Positions 20,812 to 34,700 of a stretch of 64,000 nt of DNA are shown piece after piece. Under the pieces are notes generated by a model. It searched no databases. It was not told where the DNA came from and saw nothing but the letters and a program-made list of their open reading frames with translations. The DNA comes from Pyrus communis (lineage: Eukaryota; Streptophyta; Magnoliopsida; Rosales; Rosaceae): NCBI RefSeq assembly GCF_963583255.1, contig NC_084811.1, forward strand, positions 11,984,088 through 12,048,087, read 5' to 3'. Numbering within the stretch: the stretch's first letter is position 1; each line of letters begins with the position of its first letter. The translations under genes and the position numbers were made by a program.

Positions 20812-22740
20812 GGTTCTAGAGTTTAGGCATGTCTATTTTGCAACCTTGCGGTTATTTTAGTTAGCTTGAATTTGGTAGGATGTAAGTGATTAGGGTGGTT
20901 ACAATGCTCCTAAAATTTAACAGAGATAATAATTAGTTGATACGAAAATATAGTAATTTCTATAAATTAACAAATTCAGCAAAAGATCATGTGAAAGTTT
21001 CTATTTAGCTTCCTGAACTTGTGGTATAATCGCATCGTTTCTCTAGTTTTCGCCCCAAAGACTTATAGTGGAACCCATCCGGCGGTGAGATGGGTTGTCT
21101 GATCCAACCGTTGAACTTATCGGTTATCAATGTGATCGAAATCATCATCCACCGTAAACAAAACATAACAGAAAGATAAAATTAAGCTGCTAAATCATTG
21201 TAAAAGCATAGTAGCAGATCTGATTAACTGACACTCCCCGGGCTCAGCTTCGCTATCCTTTGTCTTTGTCCTCGCAGGTCCTTTCATTCAACCTTGCGCG
21301 GAATTGGGTCCATTAGTCAGGAACATTGTAGTTAGCCTCTCTCCATCAAGATCCAATCTCCACCAAGATCCAATAGGGGTCCCAACCTTCACGGTGGTCT
21401 CGCCAACCATAGCCTAATATGTACCAAGAAGTTGTACCCCTCGGTGTACCATCTTTTAAGGATTGTAGTCTTTGTTTGCATTCCACTAACACCATTGCTT
21501 TCACAATGTCTCGGTCTTTCTTTTGTAATTCTTGTCATGACTCAATTGTAATTCCCAATATAAATCTCATAAAAAAAAGATGAAACACAAACCAAAAGTT
21601 TGTAGTTTGTTGAATAACCTATTTGCTTCATCTAGATTATCTTGGTTGTGATAACCAATAATCCATTGAAGCACCTGCACCAAAGGTTGAAACATTGGCT
21701 GCAAGCTTGCAAAGCGCAGTGCAGCAACGCAGCACAACATTGACAATAGACTTGAATTTCATCGTAGCATTTCGTCGAATACCTTCCGTGTCGGTTCAGA
21801 GAGGTGGATTCCTTGCTCTTCATGGGGTTTTCCAAAGGCCGAAGGAGCAGCCGCCCTTCAAACAATAATAAACAATGTTAAGAGAATTGGGTTAGAAACA
21901 CCTGAATCAGGTAAATGTTCGACATTTTGTTCTTAAAACAAGTTTACGTCACACTACGATGTTCATGGCTCGTCCCACATAATACAATGACCACGTCTTA
22001 TAACAGTAGCATTCCAAATTACAAGGCTCCAATGAACCATGATTGTGTTGAATACTTTATCATATGGACTCAATGCGACACTCTAATATGTAGTGCGCTA
22101 CATGTATGATTATGCAAATGACGAAAAAGTGAATCTACGACTATAGGAGAGCTTTCCTATTTATAAAAGTTGAGACGTTTCTTTGAAAAGTATGTGACTA
22201 TTCATAAGTCCAAAGTTGCAACATTTCATTTGAATTTCATTTTAGGATAGACATATCTTTCACCAAAAGGCACCACTTATAATTCTCATTCAATTAATAA
22301 ATTTAATGCTAAAATAACATTATTAAATGTCCAACAGATGTTTATAAAAAAGCGAGCATAGTTCTGTAGGTCTACCGAAAAGGTGGAGGTTTTTTCCTCT
22401 GGTATCTCTACTAATGTTTAAAGAATTTCTGTAGGCACTTACTGAAACACTGTTTCAGTAGAATCATGCCAAAAGTTATGGCAGATTTATGCTGAAAACT
22501 TTACCTAAAAGCCAGACTTTTTAGAAAAATGTACTGTTTGAATAAATTGCATTTAGATAGTTGCAAGAAAAAATGGTAAATATTTTATTTTAAGCTACTC
22601 ACAAACGCTTGTTAAATATTGTTCCGTTAATTTGTTTGATCCATCAAATTAGATGGTCATAACCAAAAAAAGAAAAAATAAAAACGTAAAAAAAAAAGAA
22701 AAAGAGCATGTGAAAATCAGCTCCGAGTTAGATTCAATTT
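20812..22740. other. Intergenic sequence between divergent expansin and SGR6 genes
   Basis: No gene I can support. A more GC-balanced stretch at 21230-21540 reads as neither coding nor a known repeat to me. This spacer holds the upstream regions of two divergently transcribed genes. Confidence 0.5.
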
Positions 22741-22746
22741 GCAGTG

Positions 22747-22790
22747 TGGGCCTCGTTTGTTATACACACACATACCCACATACCATTGGG
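22747..22790 (+). promoter_or_regulatory. Two TGGGCY (site II-like) motifs upstream of SGR6
   Basis: TGGGCC at 22747 and TTGGGCTCG near 22783 precede the start codon by about 220-260 bases. TGGGCY words are common in promoters of broadly expressed plant genes. Function here is inferred. Confidence 0.3.
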
Positions 22791-23007
22791 CTCGTTTACG
22801 TCGACGATTGAGTAAATAAAAGCCCGCAGCTTCCTTTTCACGTAACGAAAAGTGTCACCGACTGAGATCTGGTGCGGCAAAACAATTTACCGTTTACCGT
22901 TGAAAAATTTGTGGGGGAAATAAAATTGCCGCAGGCTCTTAAAACTGTGTGTGTATTCTTCTCGAACATCCATCCCTCTTTTTTCCCCTTCTTCTTCTGG
23001 TTCTTCA

Positions 23008-23256
23008 ATGGCGTCTTCGAGCTCTGGAAGTTCAATTCCTGCTCCAGGTACTTTCAGTTGCCAATTGAACAATCAAATATTAAATTTTGATATTTTATTT
23101 AATTTTTCTCCGAATTGAGATTCTCTGATATTGTAATTTTGACTGTTTGGTGAGCTCTGATCTCAGAGGCTGTTCAAGTTTTGGTTTCGTTACTCGCTGA
23201 TGAATCTCCCATCGTCAGGGAGGCCTCCATTGCCTCCCTCAAGGACGTTGCTGCTC

Positions 23257-23308
<52 letters not shown>

Positions 23309-25708
23309 GTTGAGTTTATATGTGTACACTGATATATATTGAACTGCAATTGATATTTTGCAGAAACCCTCTTCTAGTGCTTGATTGTTGTTCGGCCATT
23401 TCGCGAGGAGGGCGTCGGGTAAAGTTCAGTCCTTTGTGTCTATTATTTTGGAATTGCATTTGTTATGGTTTGTTTTTATATTTTTATCAATTTGAATGTG
23501 TAGTGAGATTTGGGTTTTTGTTCGGTTTCTTTTGTATGTTTGTTTCAGCGTTTTGGTAACATGGCTGGGGTTTTCCAAGTAATGGCATATGGTGTTCGAG
23601 CCTTGGACAAGGATGATGTCGACCCTCCTTTCATGGCTAAGCTTGCTAAGATTGCAACGGCCGAAATCATATCCTCGAAGGTACTTTTGTGTTCTTCGTC
23701 CTGATGATGCTTTGTTGATCTCATAGTAGAACTACTTGCATGATTGAATTGTTCTCTTTGATTTAGGAGCTCAATGCAGACTGGCAAAGAGCTGCGTCAG
23801 CTGTTCTTGTTTCAATCGGCAGACATTTGCCAGACCTAGTAAGTTTTGTAGTTTTACAACAAAGTTTACGTTTTCATTTACATCTTAGAACTGATTATCT
23901 TTCGTTTTTTATTACAACACCTCTTAGGATGAACTGAAAAATAGTAGTATATTCTCTTTTTTTCTTTCAAGCGCCTGTGAGATGTGACATTTTGTTTTAA
24001 TCAGAAATATCATGCATGACTTGACTGCCAAGGTACTCATCTACAAAGCCCACTTTGAGGCTTAGATTGTACAACGGAAAAAATGGCTTGTCCATAATCT
24101 TGGTTGTCACTCACCAAAGTAACTGAAATCTAACACTGGAATGCTATGTGATACTCATATAGGATACGGATTTATCAATTATTTTTTGTAAAAATTTCAA
24201 TTTTGGCTATAAAATGGTAAAAATGGTTTGTATGGATACTTTTTGCTGTTTGCTCAGCAGTTTTTTTAATGAGAAAATAACCTTGCAAAGAAATAACAAG
24301 AGGCTTAGTTAGGGCTGACTGCCTCTGCATTTTGAATATAATTGTCTTCCCAGACTTAAATGATCCTGGATGTTTACTGTTTAGGGCAAGCTATCTCAAT
24401 ATTATTAGAAAGTTCTTGCATCAACCAAATCTACAGTATTATTTATTGTTTAAGATGGGGCTTTGTCAGGCTTTTTCCATTTTTTAAATAATTGAGAAGC
24501 ATTCAGTAATTCTGCCTAAAGCTGATAATGTAATATTTTATTAGCATATATTTCTGTTTAACTGATCACATCCCTTTTCTTTGGATTGTGGGATGTTGGG
24601 CCAACCCCAATCTTTAGCAGAAATGGACGATTTACACTTATACTATGATTTCACGTACACACTACCTCTCCTTCTACCTGTCCTCCCTACCTTGCTCCTT
24701 CCCAGTTCCCCGTGAGATTCTTCATTAACTCTTCTTTTAATTGGCCTTTTCTTTTCTTTTCTTGATTTGGCAGATGATGGAAGAAATTTTTCTTCATTTG
24801 CCTGGGCCAAACTCAGCTTTACCAGCTATGGTTCAGATACTAGCAGACTTTGCCCATGCTGATGGTTAGTATTAAACTTTCCTTTCTTTGTGCTTCTCTT
24901 CCACCTTGGGATCCCATATGTTACTTGGTTTTATATTTTGGATTAAACTAAAATGTCCCATACCTTTTTTGCTTTAATCTTATTGAAGCATTGCAGTTCA
25001 CCCCACGATTGAAAGGTGTGCTTTCACGGGTTCTACCTATTCTTGGAAATGTACGAGATGCCCATCGGCCTATTTTTGCTAATGGTATGCTGAATTGTTA
25101 TTGACCACTTTCCCTTCTTGTTCAATTGATCTTTGCTTCTAATATTGTGAAGTGAAATTGGTGTAAATAGGTCTTGATTATTTGGTAGACTGCGGAACTA
25201 TTTGTTAAATGCTGTAGTAAACACGGTCAAAGTTGCATAAGAAAGTTTGTATCAAAACACACCGTATAACTTACAAACTTTAAACACTGGTTCCATGTCA
25301 TTCTTTCATCTAAAATCAAGAACAAAAGAAAATAGGTTTGTGTGTTGGCTGCCACATTAATTAACCAAATCAAACCCTTAACACATTTGTTCATTTGACA
25401 TTTCAGAGTGACTTGAGAAGGTTATGGAAGTTTGTATTAATAGTGTCTCCAACCTTATAGAGAAATTCTGGCCATTCGTCACCTGTTAATTACCACACAC
25501 TTCCATGATAGGATTAGAGTATTCAACCAAAAACCAATTGGCAATGGATAGAGATGCCCAAGATCCTTTAAAATACTGGCAATGCTTCCATTTTTAAATG
25601 TAGATAAACTCTCAACAATCTGTGTGTGTTCATTTGTAAAATTATTTTGTTTTCTAGTTGCAATTAGGCACATATTTTTACCTCTCTGTCTCTGTCTCTG
25701 TCTCTGTC

Positions 25709-25764
<56 letters not shown>

Positions 25765-28700
25765 CCCGCTTATTTTTTGACACAGGTTCAATAAAATATA
25801 CTATACTAATTTACTCAATAAGTTTGCTAACGATGTTTACCATCTTTCCTGTTCTTTTCAGCTATTAAGTGCTGGTGTCAGGCTGTTTGGCAGTATAGCC
25901 TGGATATCCCTTCGCATTCACCTTTGGATGGTGACATCATGTGAGATAAACTATCAGTTGTTCTTAGCATTACAGTTTCTTCAGTCCTGGTTATTTTCTT
26001 ATTCCTATGCCTATTTTATACTTCTTGTCTTAATGAATGAATATCACTTAGTGCAGGTCATTTCTGAATTCTGTTTTTGAGCTTTTATTGAAAGTTTGGG
26101 CTGCTTCACGAGATCTAAAGGTTTGAAAAATATTGTTGTTTCTATTTCTTATTGTAATTTCTATTTTCCATGGTGATTTTGTTTTCCCACAACCTTTAAT
26201 TGCAACTACATCTTGGTAGTTGTTATTACTATAAAGTTAAACTCAGTCAAATACTTCATTTTGGGAAACACATTTTAGTCTTCTTTCTTATTTCACTCTA
26301 ATGGTGCCTCATTGTTTTAATTGCTTTCTATTTTCTTTAAGATGAATCATGTATCTATGCTTAGTTGGGCATAAATTTGTGAAGAGTTTTACCAAAGGTA
26401 TATTTGTTTCTTCCCAACTGTATGCTTAGGTGAAGTGTAACACTCCTACGTAATGAGTGTCGTGTATCCCTTGTTTCTGATTCTCTCTCTCTCTCTCTCT
26501 TGCTGGATGTATGATACTTTACACTTTTTCGTTTTTATAGACATGAGAACTAATGGCATTGGAATCTGGTTTCTATAAATTTAATAAACTCTTTCTTGAA
26601 TAGGTTCGCATGTCATCTGTAGATGCATTAGGACAGATGGTTGGCCTTATTAACCGGGCACAATTAAAGGCGGCTTTACCCAGACTTGTCCCCACAATAT
26701 TGGAATTGTAAGATTGATTTATCATGAAACAGTACTTCCTGCTCCTGCACTACAAATAAATGTTTTGTAGACAAGTCTTTGATGATATAGTTCCTAAACC
26801 CGTATTGCACTTGTATATTTTCAAAGGCATACATGGATATACACACCTTCACTAAATTTTTTACACGTCAGTAACGTTTGTAGCTTTTTCTTTATCCCGT
26901 CGACCAGGTATAAAAGAGATCAAGATATTACCTTTTTGGCAACATGCAGTCTTCACAATCTCTTAAATGCTTCTATACTGTCAGAAAGTGGTCCTCCTTT
27001 ACTTGATTTTGAGGTAATGAAAAACATATTATGTTCTTTTTTTTCTTATTTAGTTTGTTGGTGCTGAAGTTTTTGGATATTGTTCTTGCACAGAAAAGTT
27101 GAGGTTGTTGATGGTTTTTATCTTTAAGAACTGCTGCGTTTTTTTCCTGTTCAACCTTGTGACCAATTTTAAAGGAATGAAACACCTAATCTGTTGTAGT
27201 AAAGTGAGGCCATCAGTATGGCCATATTATTCACCATAGGCCGAATTACCTTTAGTTACTTTCAGAATACTACTAATATTAGTTACTTTCGGAATACTAT
27301 TAATATTCTTTCCGATGCTAGTATTGTTTATATTGTGTTGTTTTGTACTCATGGTGGTTTTCAGGAGCTTACAATTATTTTATCAACACTCCTGCCGGTG
27401 GTTTGCATCAATAATGACAACAAAGAACACTCAGATTTCTCAGTTGGACTGAAGGTTAAAATGTGTTCCTTATTTTTTGTTCAAATAACACAAGTTCCTG
27501 CCTTTTGCTTCATGTACTTTGTCCATAGAGATTCTGTAGTTGTCTGCAGATGTTGATGGCTAACCGTTTCAGCACTCAATTGTTAATTTGGTATTTTACT
27601 TTTTCCCAATGTTTGAGTTGTTTCCATTCTGGGCAGACTTACAACGAAGTTCAGCGTTGCTTCCTGACAGTTGGCTTGATATACCCTGAGGATTTATTTG
27701 TCTTCCTTATAAATGTACGTATCCTTTCCATCATGTTTCTTCTTACTACTAAGTGTTTATCTAGAGTAAACGTGGAGCTGGTGTTGATTTTATGTATTAG
27801 TTTTCAAAATATAATAGTCTCTTTTCTTTTTTATTTTTTGCGACTAGAAATGCAGATTGAAGGAAGAACCTTTGACGTTTGGTGCACTATGTGTTCTAAA
27901 ACATCTCTTACCAAGGTTTTTTGACCTTTTGTTGTTTTGTTGGTAATTAATATTTTGATTCTCTTACATGATCTAACATTCTTATGATTTTATTTGGAGG
28001 TTGTCTGAAGCTTGGCACAGTAAACGGCCTTTTCTTGTTGAAGCTGTACAGTTCTTGATAGATGAGCAAAATTTAGGTGTCCGAAAGGCGCTTTCAGAGG
28101 TATGTCGTATGAACTTATAGTTCTTAACCCTTAGGCACCTTTCTCTGTTTTCTATTTTCTTCTAAACATTCAGTAGAACACTCTTGCTTTTCCTATGTCC
28201 TAATGTTGGATTGCATTTTCTTTGGTGTAGTTGATAGTTGTTATGGCTTCTCATTGTTACTTAATTGGTCCATCCGGGGAGCTGTTTGTAGAATATCTTG
28301 TGCGTCACTGTTCTTTAACAGATAAGGATAGAAGTGATTTTGAGAGGTCGAAGGATGCATCAGGCAACCCCTATATACCTTTCCAATACAAGAGATCAGA
28401 GGTTCGTATCTGATTTTATTTATTTGGAAGTTCTAATGCTGCTACTGATCTTACTTAACTACAACAAAAGAAATTTATATTTTGATTTTAAAGTTGATGA
28501 AATCTTAATGTTTGTGGGGGAGATTCCACAAAAGTAATTTTTATTGCCTCCCAGATGCTTTAAGCATTAATACTAGCTTCTTGTTCTTAAGGTGAAGATT
28601 GGGCCAATTTGTCCGACAGAGTTGAGGGCAATCTGTGAAAAGGGCCTTCTTCTGCTGACTATTACGATCCCTGAAATGGAGGTATGCCAAATTGACAAAT

Positions 28701-31700
28701 GTACATTTTTTATGCTTTTAAAGGGATTTTTGTGTACACGTACGTAAATTAGAAAAAATTGTTTGACATATTTTTGTCTGCAGCATATACTTTGGCCTTT
28801 TCTGTTAAAGATGATTATTCCCCAGGCTTATACTGGTGCAGTTGCTATGGTAGGACATCCTTTACATCCTTATATTATTATACATCCCTTTTGCTTAGGG
28901 AAGTTATATTACATACCCAAATTTTAGCTGTTTTATTTAAAATGCAGTTTTGCTTTTTTTTTTTTTTTCCCTTCTTTTCTCTGGTGGACTTGTGATTTAT
29001 TGAATGCATTTTGTATAATTCGTCCCAATGAATTGAACATTGGCTTCTTGCTACAGGTTTGCAGATGCATCTCAGAATTGTGCAGGCATAGAGCATCTAA
29101 TAGTGATATCATGCTCTCTGAGTGCAAAGCTCGTGCTGATTTGCCAAATCCAGAGGTAGAATTCCTTCTAAATCTAGCTTTAGACTTTTCCTTGTGCAGT
29201 ACAAAAAATTGATCCAGAAACCATTGTTTTAATTGTGTTTTAAGGAGCTTTTTGTTCGTTTGGTGGTGCTTTTGCATGATCCTTTAGCAAGGGAGCAGCG
29301 GGCGAGTCAGATTTTGACAGTATGCATATCTTATTCCCTTTTAGAGTGGTTTTAGCCTGGAAATGAGCTGTACTTATGCTGTTGATTATGATTTTCTTAA
29401 ATAAAATTAGAAGGTTTGGAAGTGGAGGAATTTCATTATATTGTTTGTTCTCTTTCTTTTCAAAGAAACAAAATATTAAACAAATGATATTGCTTATGAT
29501 CTGGGGATTATTCATCTTATTCTGAGATAGTTTGTAATCCTCAATGATGAAATATTTGTTTTCATGTATTGCATTGCAGGTTCTTTGTCATCTGGCGCCT
29601 CTCTTTCCAAAAAATATCACCTTGTTTTGGCAAGATGAGGTATATCATTATGCAGCTAAAAATTTCAGTACTTAAGCTAGAGCTTGTTAGAGCTGGAATA
29701 TTTTATAATTGGGCTATAAGTAAATTCATATCTTCAAAACTTAATTGGTTTATTAAATAGCCATGCAACAAAATGTTTTACTTTAAGAAACAAAAGAAAA
29801 AGCAGTACCAGATTATGATATGATTTGTCTTACGCAACTTCTTTTGCAGAGTTCCCTGTTCCCTTTTTAGTTTGTTTCATGATTTTTTTTGCTTTTGTAC
29901 TTTTTCTGTTGGAGGTGGAGGCGTTTCTGTTATATTCGTGATGGACTTCTCTTTCCTGTTTTTGTTAAGATTTTCAAATTTTTGTTTCCTGTCAAAATAA
30001 TTGGTAAAATGTTTCACTCTAAAGTGTTTAATTTTCGTTGTTGTATTCTCTTGACTCAAGTACAAGAAAAATAAAATGGCTAGTAATATAGTCTAATTAA
30101 TTTTTTTCTTTGGTAAGCTCTAGATTCCAAAATTAAAGGCATATGTTAGTGACACAGAAGATTTAAAGCAGGATCCTTCTTATCAAGAAACTTGGGACGA
30201 CATGATAATCAATGTAAGTTCAGTTCAACTGTGGAACTCAGTGATATCTGTTCCTTTCTTCAGCAACATTCCTATTGTTTTTTAGGTAAAGAACTCGTGT
30301 TGGCTTTGGGGATGATGGAAATATCAACTCATGATTCCACTGCTAATCAATTAGTTCAATGGAAGCATACTCTAATTGCTTCTTCAAACATGAATTTCTA
30401 ATTCTTGGCCATTGAATTTGAGAGCTATGTTCCAAATGAACAAGAAAAATTATGAACGGTTTCAGAAATTTGTTTTCTAAACTGTGTCTGTCTAAACACG
30501 TTCATTAGTATTGTGAAAAATAATATAAAAGGCAGCTGAAACAAATGTCCTCACTGACAATAAGATTGATGCATCTCTTTGTTTTGTCTGGCAGTTTTTT
30601 GCAGAATCTTTGGATGTTATTCAAGATGCTGACTGGATGAGATCCCTTGGGAATGCTGTTACCCAACAATATGAACTTTATACATCTGATGATGAACACT
30701 CAGCACTTCTTCATCGGTATTATTCCTTTTAAACCAATGTTGATATTCCAAAGCATGTTTAGATTCATATTGTATTATTATGCTCCAAAAGGAGATCTTC
30801 TTTCCAATGTTAGCAACTTAGCAATGACAGGTCTTTTACTGGCTTAATACTCGTTGGGTGTGTGAACTATTTTTGGTAGATTGAGTTTCCTCGATTGTGT
30901 TGTTTGTAGTGGGCATCTTGTAGACTAAGCTTTTTAATATTTTGGTTTTAATGAAATTTTGTTTCTTATCTGCAAAAGTAATCCGTAGGGTTGTTTGCAA
31001 ATAATTGGCAAACGGAAAGTACAGTAATTTGAATTTTGGGTGTTGTGCTGTCATCTTCTGATGCTGAATGGGTTGGAATCTTGATTTGTTGAAGTTGATA
31101 TTTAGGTTGGCTTCACATTGTAATACTTGGTTTATCATTCATTTTGGTTTTAGTTAGATTCTGATATATTTTTTATTTGTTTCTTATCTTTTACTGTTCT
31201 ATTATCAGTTTGAATGCTCTAAATTACTGTGCACCACCACATTGGTAATTTGGCTTTGTTTAGGGCTATTGATGAAGGTTTATCGAGTAGAAGACCCCAA
31301 TTTCCCTTTTTGTTTGTGAAAACTATCTATTACATAAGTGTATTGTACTATTGTTGCACTTTGTTTCATTTGAGCATATGGCGTTCCCGTCTCCCTTGTA
31401 GTTCAATACTACCCAAATTGAGATTGGGCAATTGTGATGGGTACAAGTGTCCCTAGCATTTGACACTACCCACGTTAACTTCCTAGCAAAATGATCCTCA
31501 AAAATGCTGAAGCAGAAATCTAACATTGTGATGCCTTAGTTCATATATTAGTATAAAACAGCTTTTAACTCATAATGTAAGCTTAAATTTGGCCAGCAGT
31601 TATCATTTTGGTTCCATATTTATTGGAATTTCTATGTACGCCAATCTTAGGGCCTTTTGTGGCCATCCTTCAACTCAAGAAGCTATCTTGAAACCTTTGA

Positions 31701-34700
31701 TTTGAGAGGTGCTTAATATGTAATTGTAATTTTTTTTATTGCAGCTGCTTTGGCGTGTTTCTTCAAAAAGTTAATGACAGGGCTTATGTCCGTCATAAGA
31801 TAGATTGGATGTATACACAAGCTAACATCACAAATCCAACCAATAGGCTTGGTCTGGCAAAAGCCATGGGATTGGTATGTTACTTTTCGTGGTTTTATTT
31901 TCTGCTCTTCCATCTTTATGGGGTTTGTGATTCATTACTTTTGGCCTCTCCACTTCCAGGTTGCAGCATCCCACTTGGACACTGTCCTGGAAAAGCTGAA
32001 GGGCATTCTGGATAATGTTGGGGATAGTATCTTCCGAAGGTTCTTACCAGTCTTCTTCAATTCTATACATTGATGCATTTATTTTATTGAGTTTACGTTG
32101 TTAGATTCTCTGTATGATTCTCTCTCTTCTCCCGCCCCAGAAACATTGCTGTCTTTGTTTTAAAGATTTTGGTACTTTAAATATTATGCTGGATGCAATT
32201 TGTGGATTCTAGGTTCTCCCCCCTCTGGTTCTTTTTATTTCTGAGTTCCAATTCACTGTTTACTTCTTAGGTGGATCTGTAAAATATATATATTTCTTAT
32301 GGTTTATGACATAAACATTGCTTCATATATTGCAGATTCCTATCTTTTTTCTCTGATGATTTCAAAACAGAAGAATCTGATGATATACATGCTGCTTTGG
32401 CTCTAATGTACGGATATGCTGCAAAATATGCTCCATCAACGGTTATTGAAGCCAGAATAGACGCACTTGTTGTATGATACCTCGTCCTTTTCTTAGCCCC
32501 TCTGACTACCAAGAAAGAACAAGATTATGTTTTTCTCTTTTCTTTATATTCTGGGAACTTATATTGCGAAACTGCTAATGATATGAAAACAAAATGTAAA
32601 TTTAAAAATAGAGATATACTCTTTGTGCTCCACATAAGCTTACCCCTTCATTTTTCATTGTTTCTAATTAGAGATGTTGGTGAAACTGGTTACCCATTCA
32701 TTCATATGCGTTTACTTGGCTAAGAATAGCTCTTTAGCACAATCCAGTTTGAGTGTTGTTGACTCATACTAGAAATAAAGTCATGTGGTCTAATGGCTTG
32801 AATTTTATTACAACATATTCAAACTGTAGTCTCACACATTATACCAGAAATAAAGTCATGTGGTCCCATGACATGGATTTTTGAGCAAGCAATTAGTGAT
32901 GACCTTTTGATTTCAGATTCCTTTTAGTGAGCTTTTACATAGTAATCTGCCACTGTCAGATATTGTAATTGTGTAATTAAAATTAATGTCTAATGCCTTT
33001 TACTTAATATGTTTAAGAGGTATCCTGTTTTTCTCTTTGAATTTATAACTTCTTAGACCAGTTACTATTGAGCATTTGTTTTTTGAGAAAAATTCAAAGC
33101 ATTTTAAAGGTCTTTCCAAAGTTTGTCTTTGTACCAACTTCTCTCTCTCTCTCGCTGGGTTCAAATTTCTTCCTCGGAAGGTATGAATACAGTACAGTAA
33201 GAGTCAATAACATGGGAGGAAGATCATACAAATCTGAGTTATTGAGGTTTGACAAATGATTTTGGTGGTTTAATGTTAAAGTGAGTATTCCTTAAAAGTC
33301 TAGATATTTGCATTGGTTTGAATTCTGACCTCACGATGAATTGAATATGGCCAAGTGTGTTAGTGAGTTTTGTAGAATTTCTGCAATTAAAGATTGATTA
33401 CTTATTTCTCTTGCAGGGGACTAATATGCTCTCTCGGCTTCTTCATGTGCGACATCCCACTGCAAAGCAGGCAGTTATTACTGCTATTGATTTACTAGGT
33501 TTGTATGAAATCTGGTGTTATTTTTATAATTACTTTGAAAATTGTTTTGCAAAACTTGCATGAACTTCATTTATGAATTTGGTTTATTTCCATGTTTTTC
33601 TTTTTAAGTTTGAACTCCCAGAGTTATCCCCAGCACTTGTTTCTCTGTTTCTTCTTTTTACCATTATCAGTGATAAAAGACACCAAGTAAAACTTTGCTC
33701 AAAGGAAAAAAATTCACCTAAGCTTGTTTCTCTTGAATTGGGATACATCTTGCTAAGAGTAAGGTTTCTCTTGAATTAATTTTTTCTTTTTGATTGGCAC
33801 ATGAAATTTTGTTCTTTCATGTGTGTTTCCATAGGGTTTGAGGCCATTTGGTGTGGTTGGTTCTTGTTCATGTGGTTCTTATAGGGTTGATTCCGGAATG
33901 TTTAACCCATCTAGCCAGATTGCTTTCAATGAATTGCCTGTTTGTTTGTATGTACCTAAGATATTTGCCGAATCTTAGGAAAGTTGGGATATAGAATGAT
34001 TTGAGGTTTAGTGTAATTGTACATGCTAAAGGACACATATATGCTGGAGAGTCTAACTTAAACTCTCTAAAAGACGTAGGTGGTGATATGGTAGATATTG
34101 CTGATAGTGATATAATTTATCAATACATTGGGTGATGTTGTAGTGTACACATGTTTATGTTAGGAAAAGGCTTTGATATTGGCCAAAATAATGTGAAATA
34201 TTGCTATTTATTATAGTTTATCATAAGCTGAAAAATCTGTTGCTGGACACATATGTTCTGTGCCTAATGATTTAGATGGTATGCAACTGTTAGTACAATG
34301 CATCTTTAACAGAAGCTTATTGTTGATATTTCAGGTCGCGCTGTCATTAATGCTGCAGAAAGTGGCTCATCCTTTCCATTAAAAAGAAGGGACCAAATGC
34401 TTGACTATATATTAACTTTGATGGGCCGAGATGATAGTGAAAGCTTCTCCGATTCTACTCTTGAATTTCTGCACACACAAGTTAGTAATATACAGTATTG
34501 GTTTTATCCGTGGTATGCAATGAGCTTGTGTTTGTTTTTCCAAAAGAGAGAAAACTTTGGGGAAAAAAAGAAGTAATTTCTGGGAAAACACAATTTTCTT
34601 TGCGTTTGAGCCACATAATTTTTCTGACAACTAGGAAAATCCTGGCAATTGATTCCCGAAAAATATGTTCCCTATAAGGCTACAACCATAAATATAAAAT

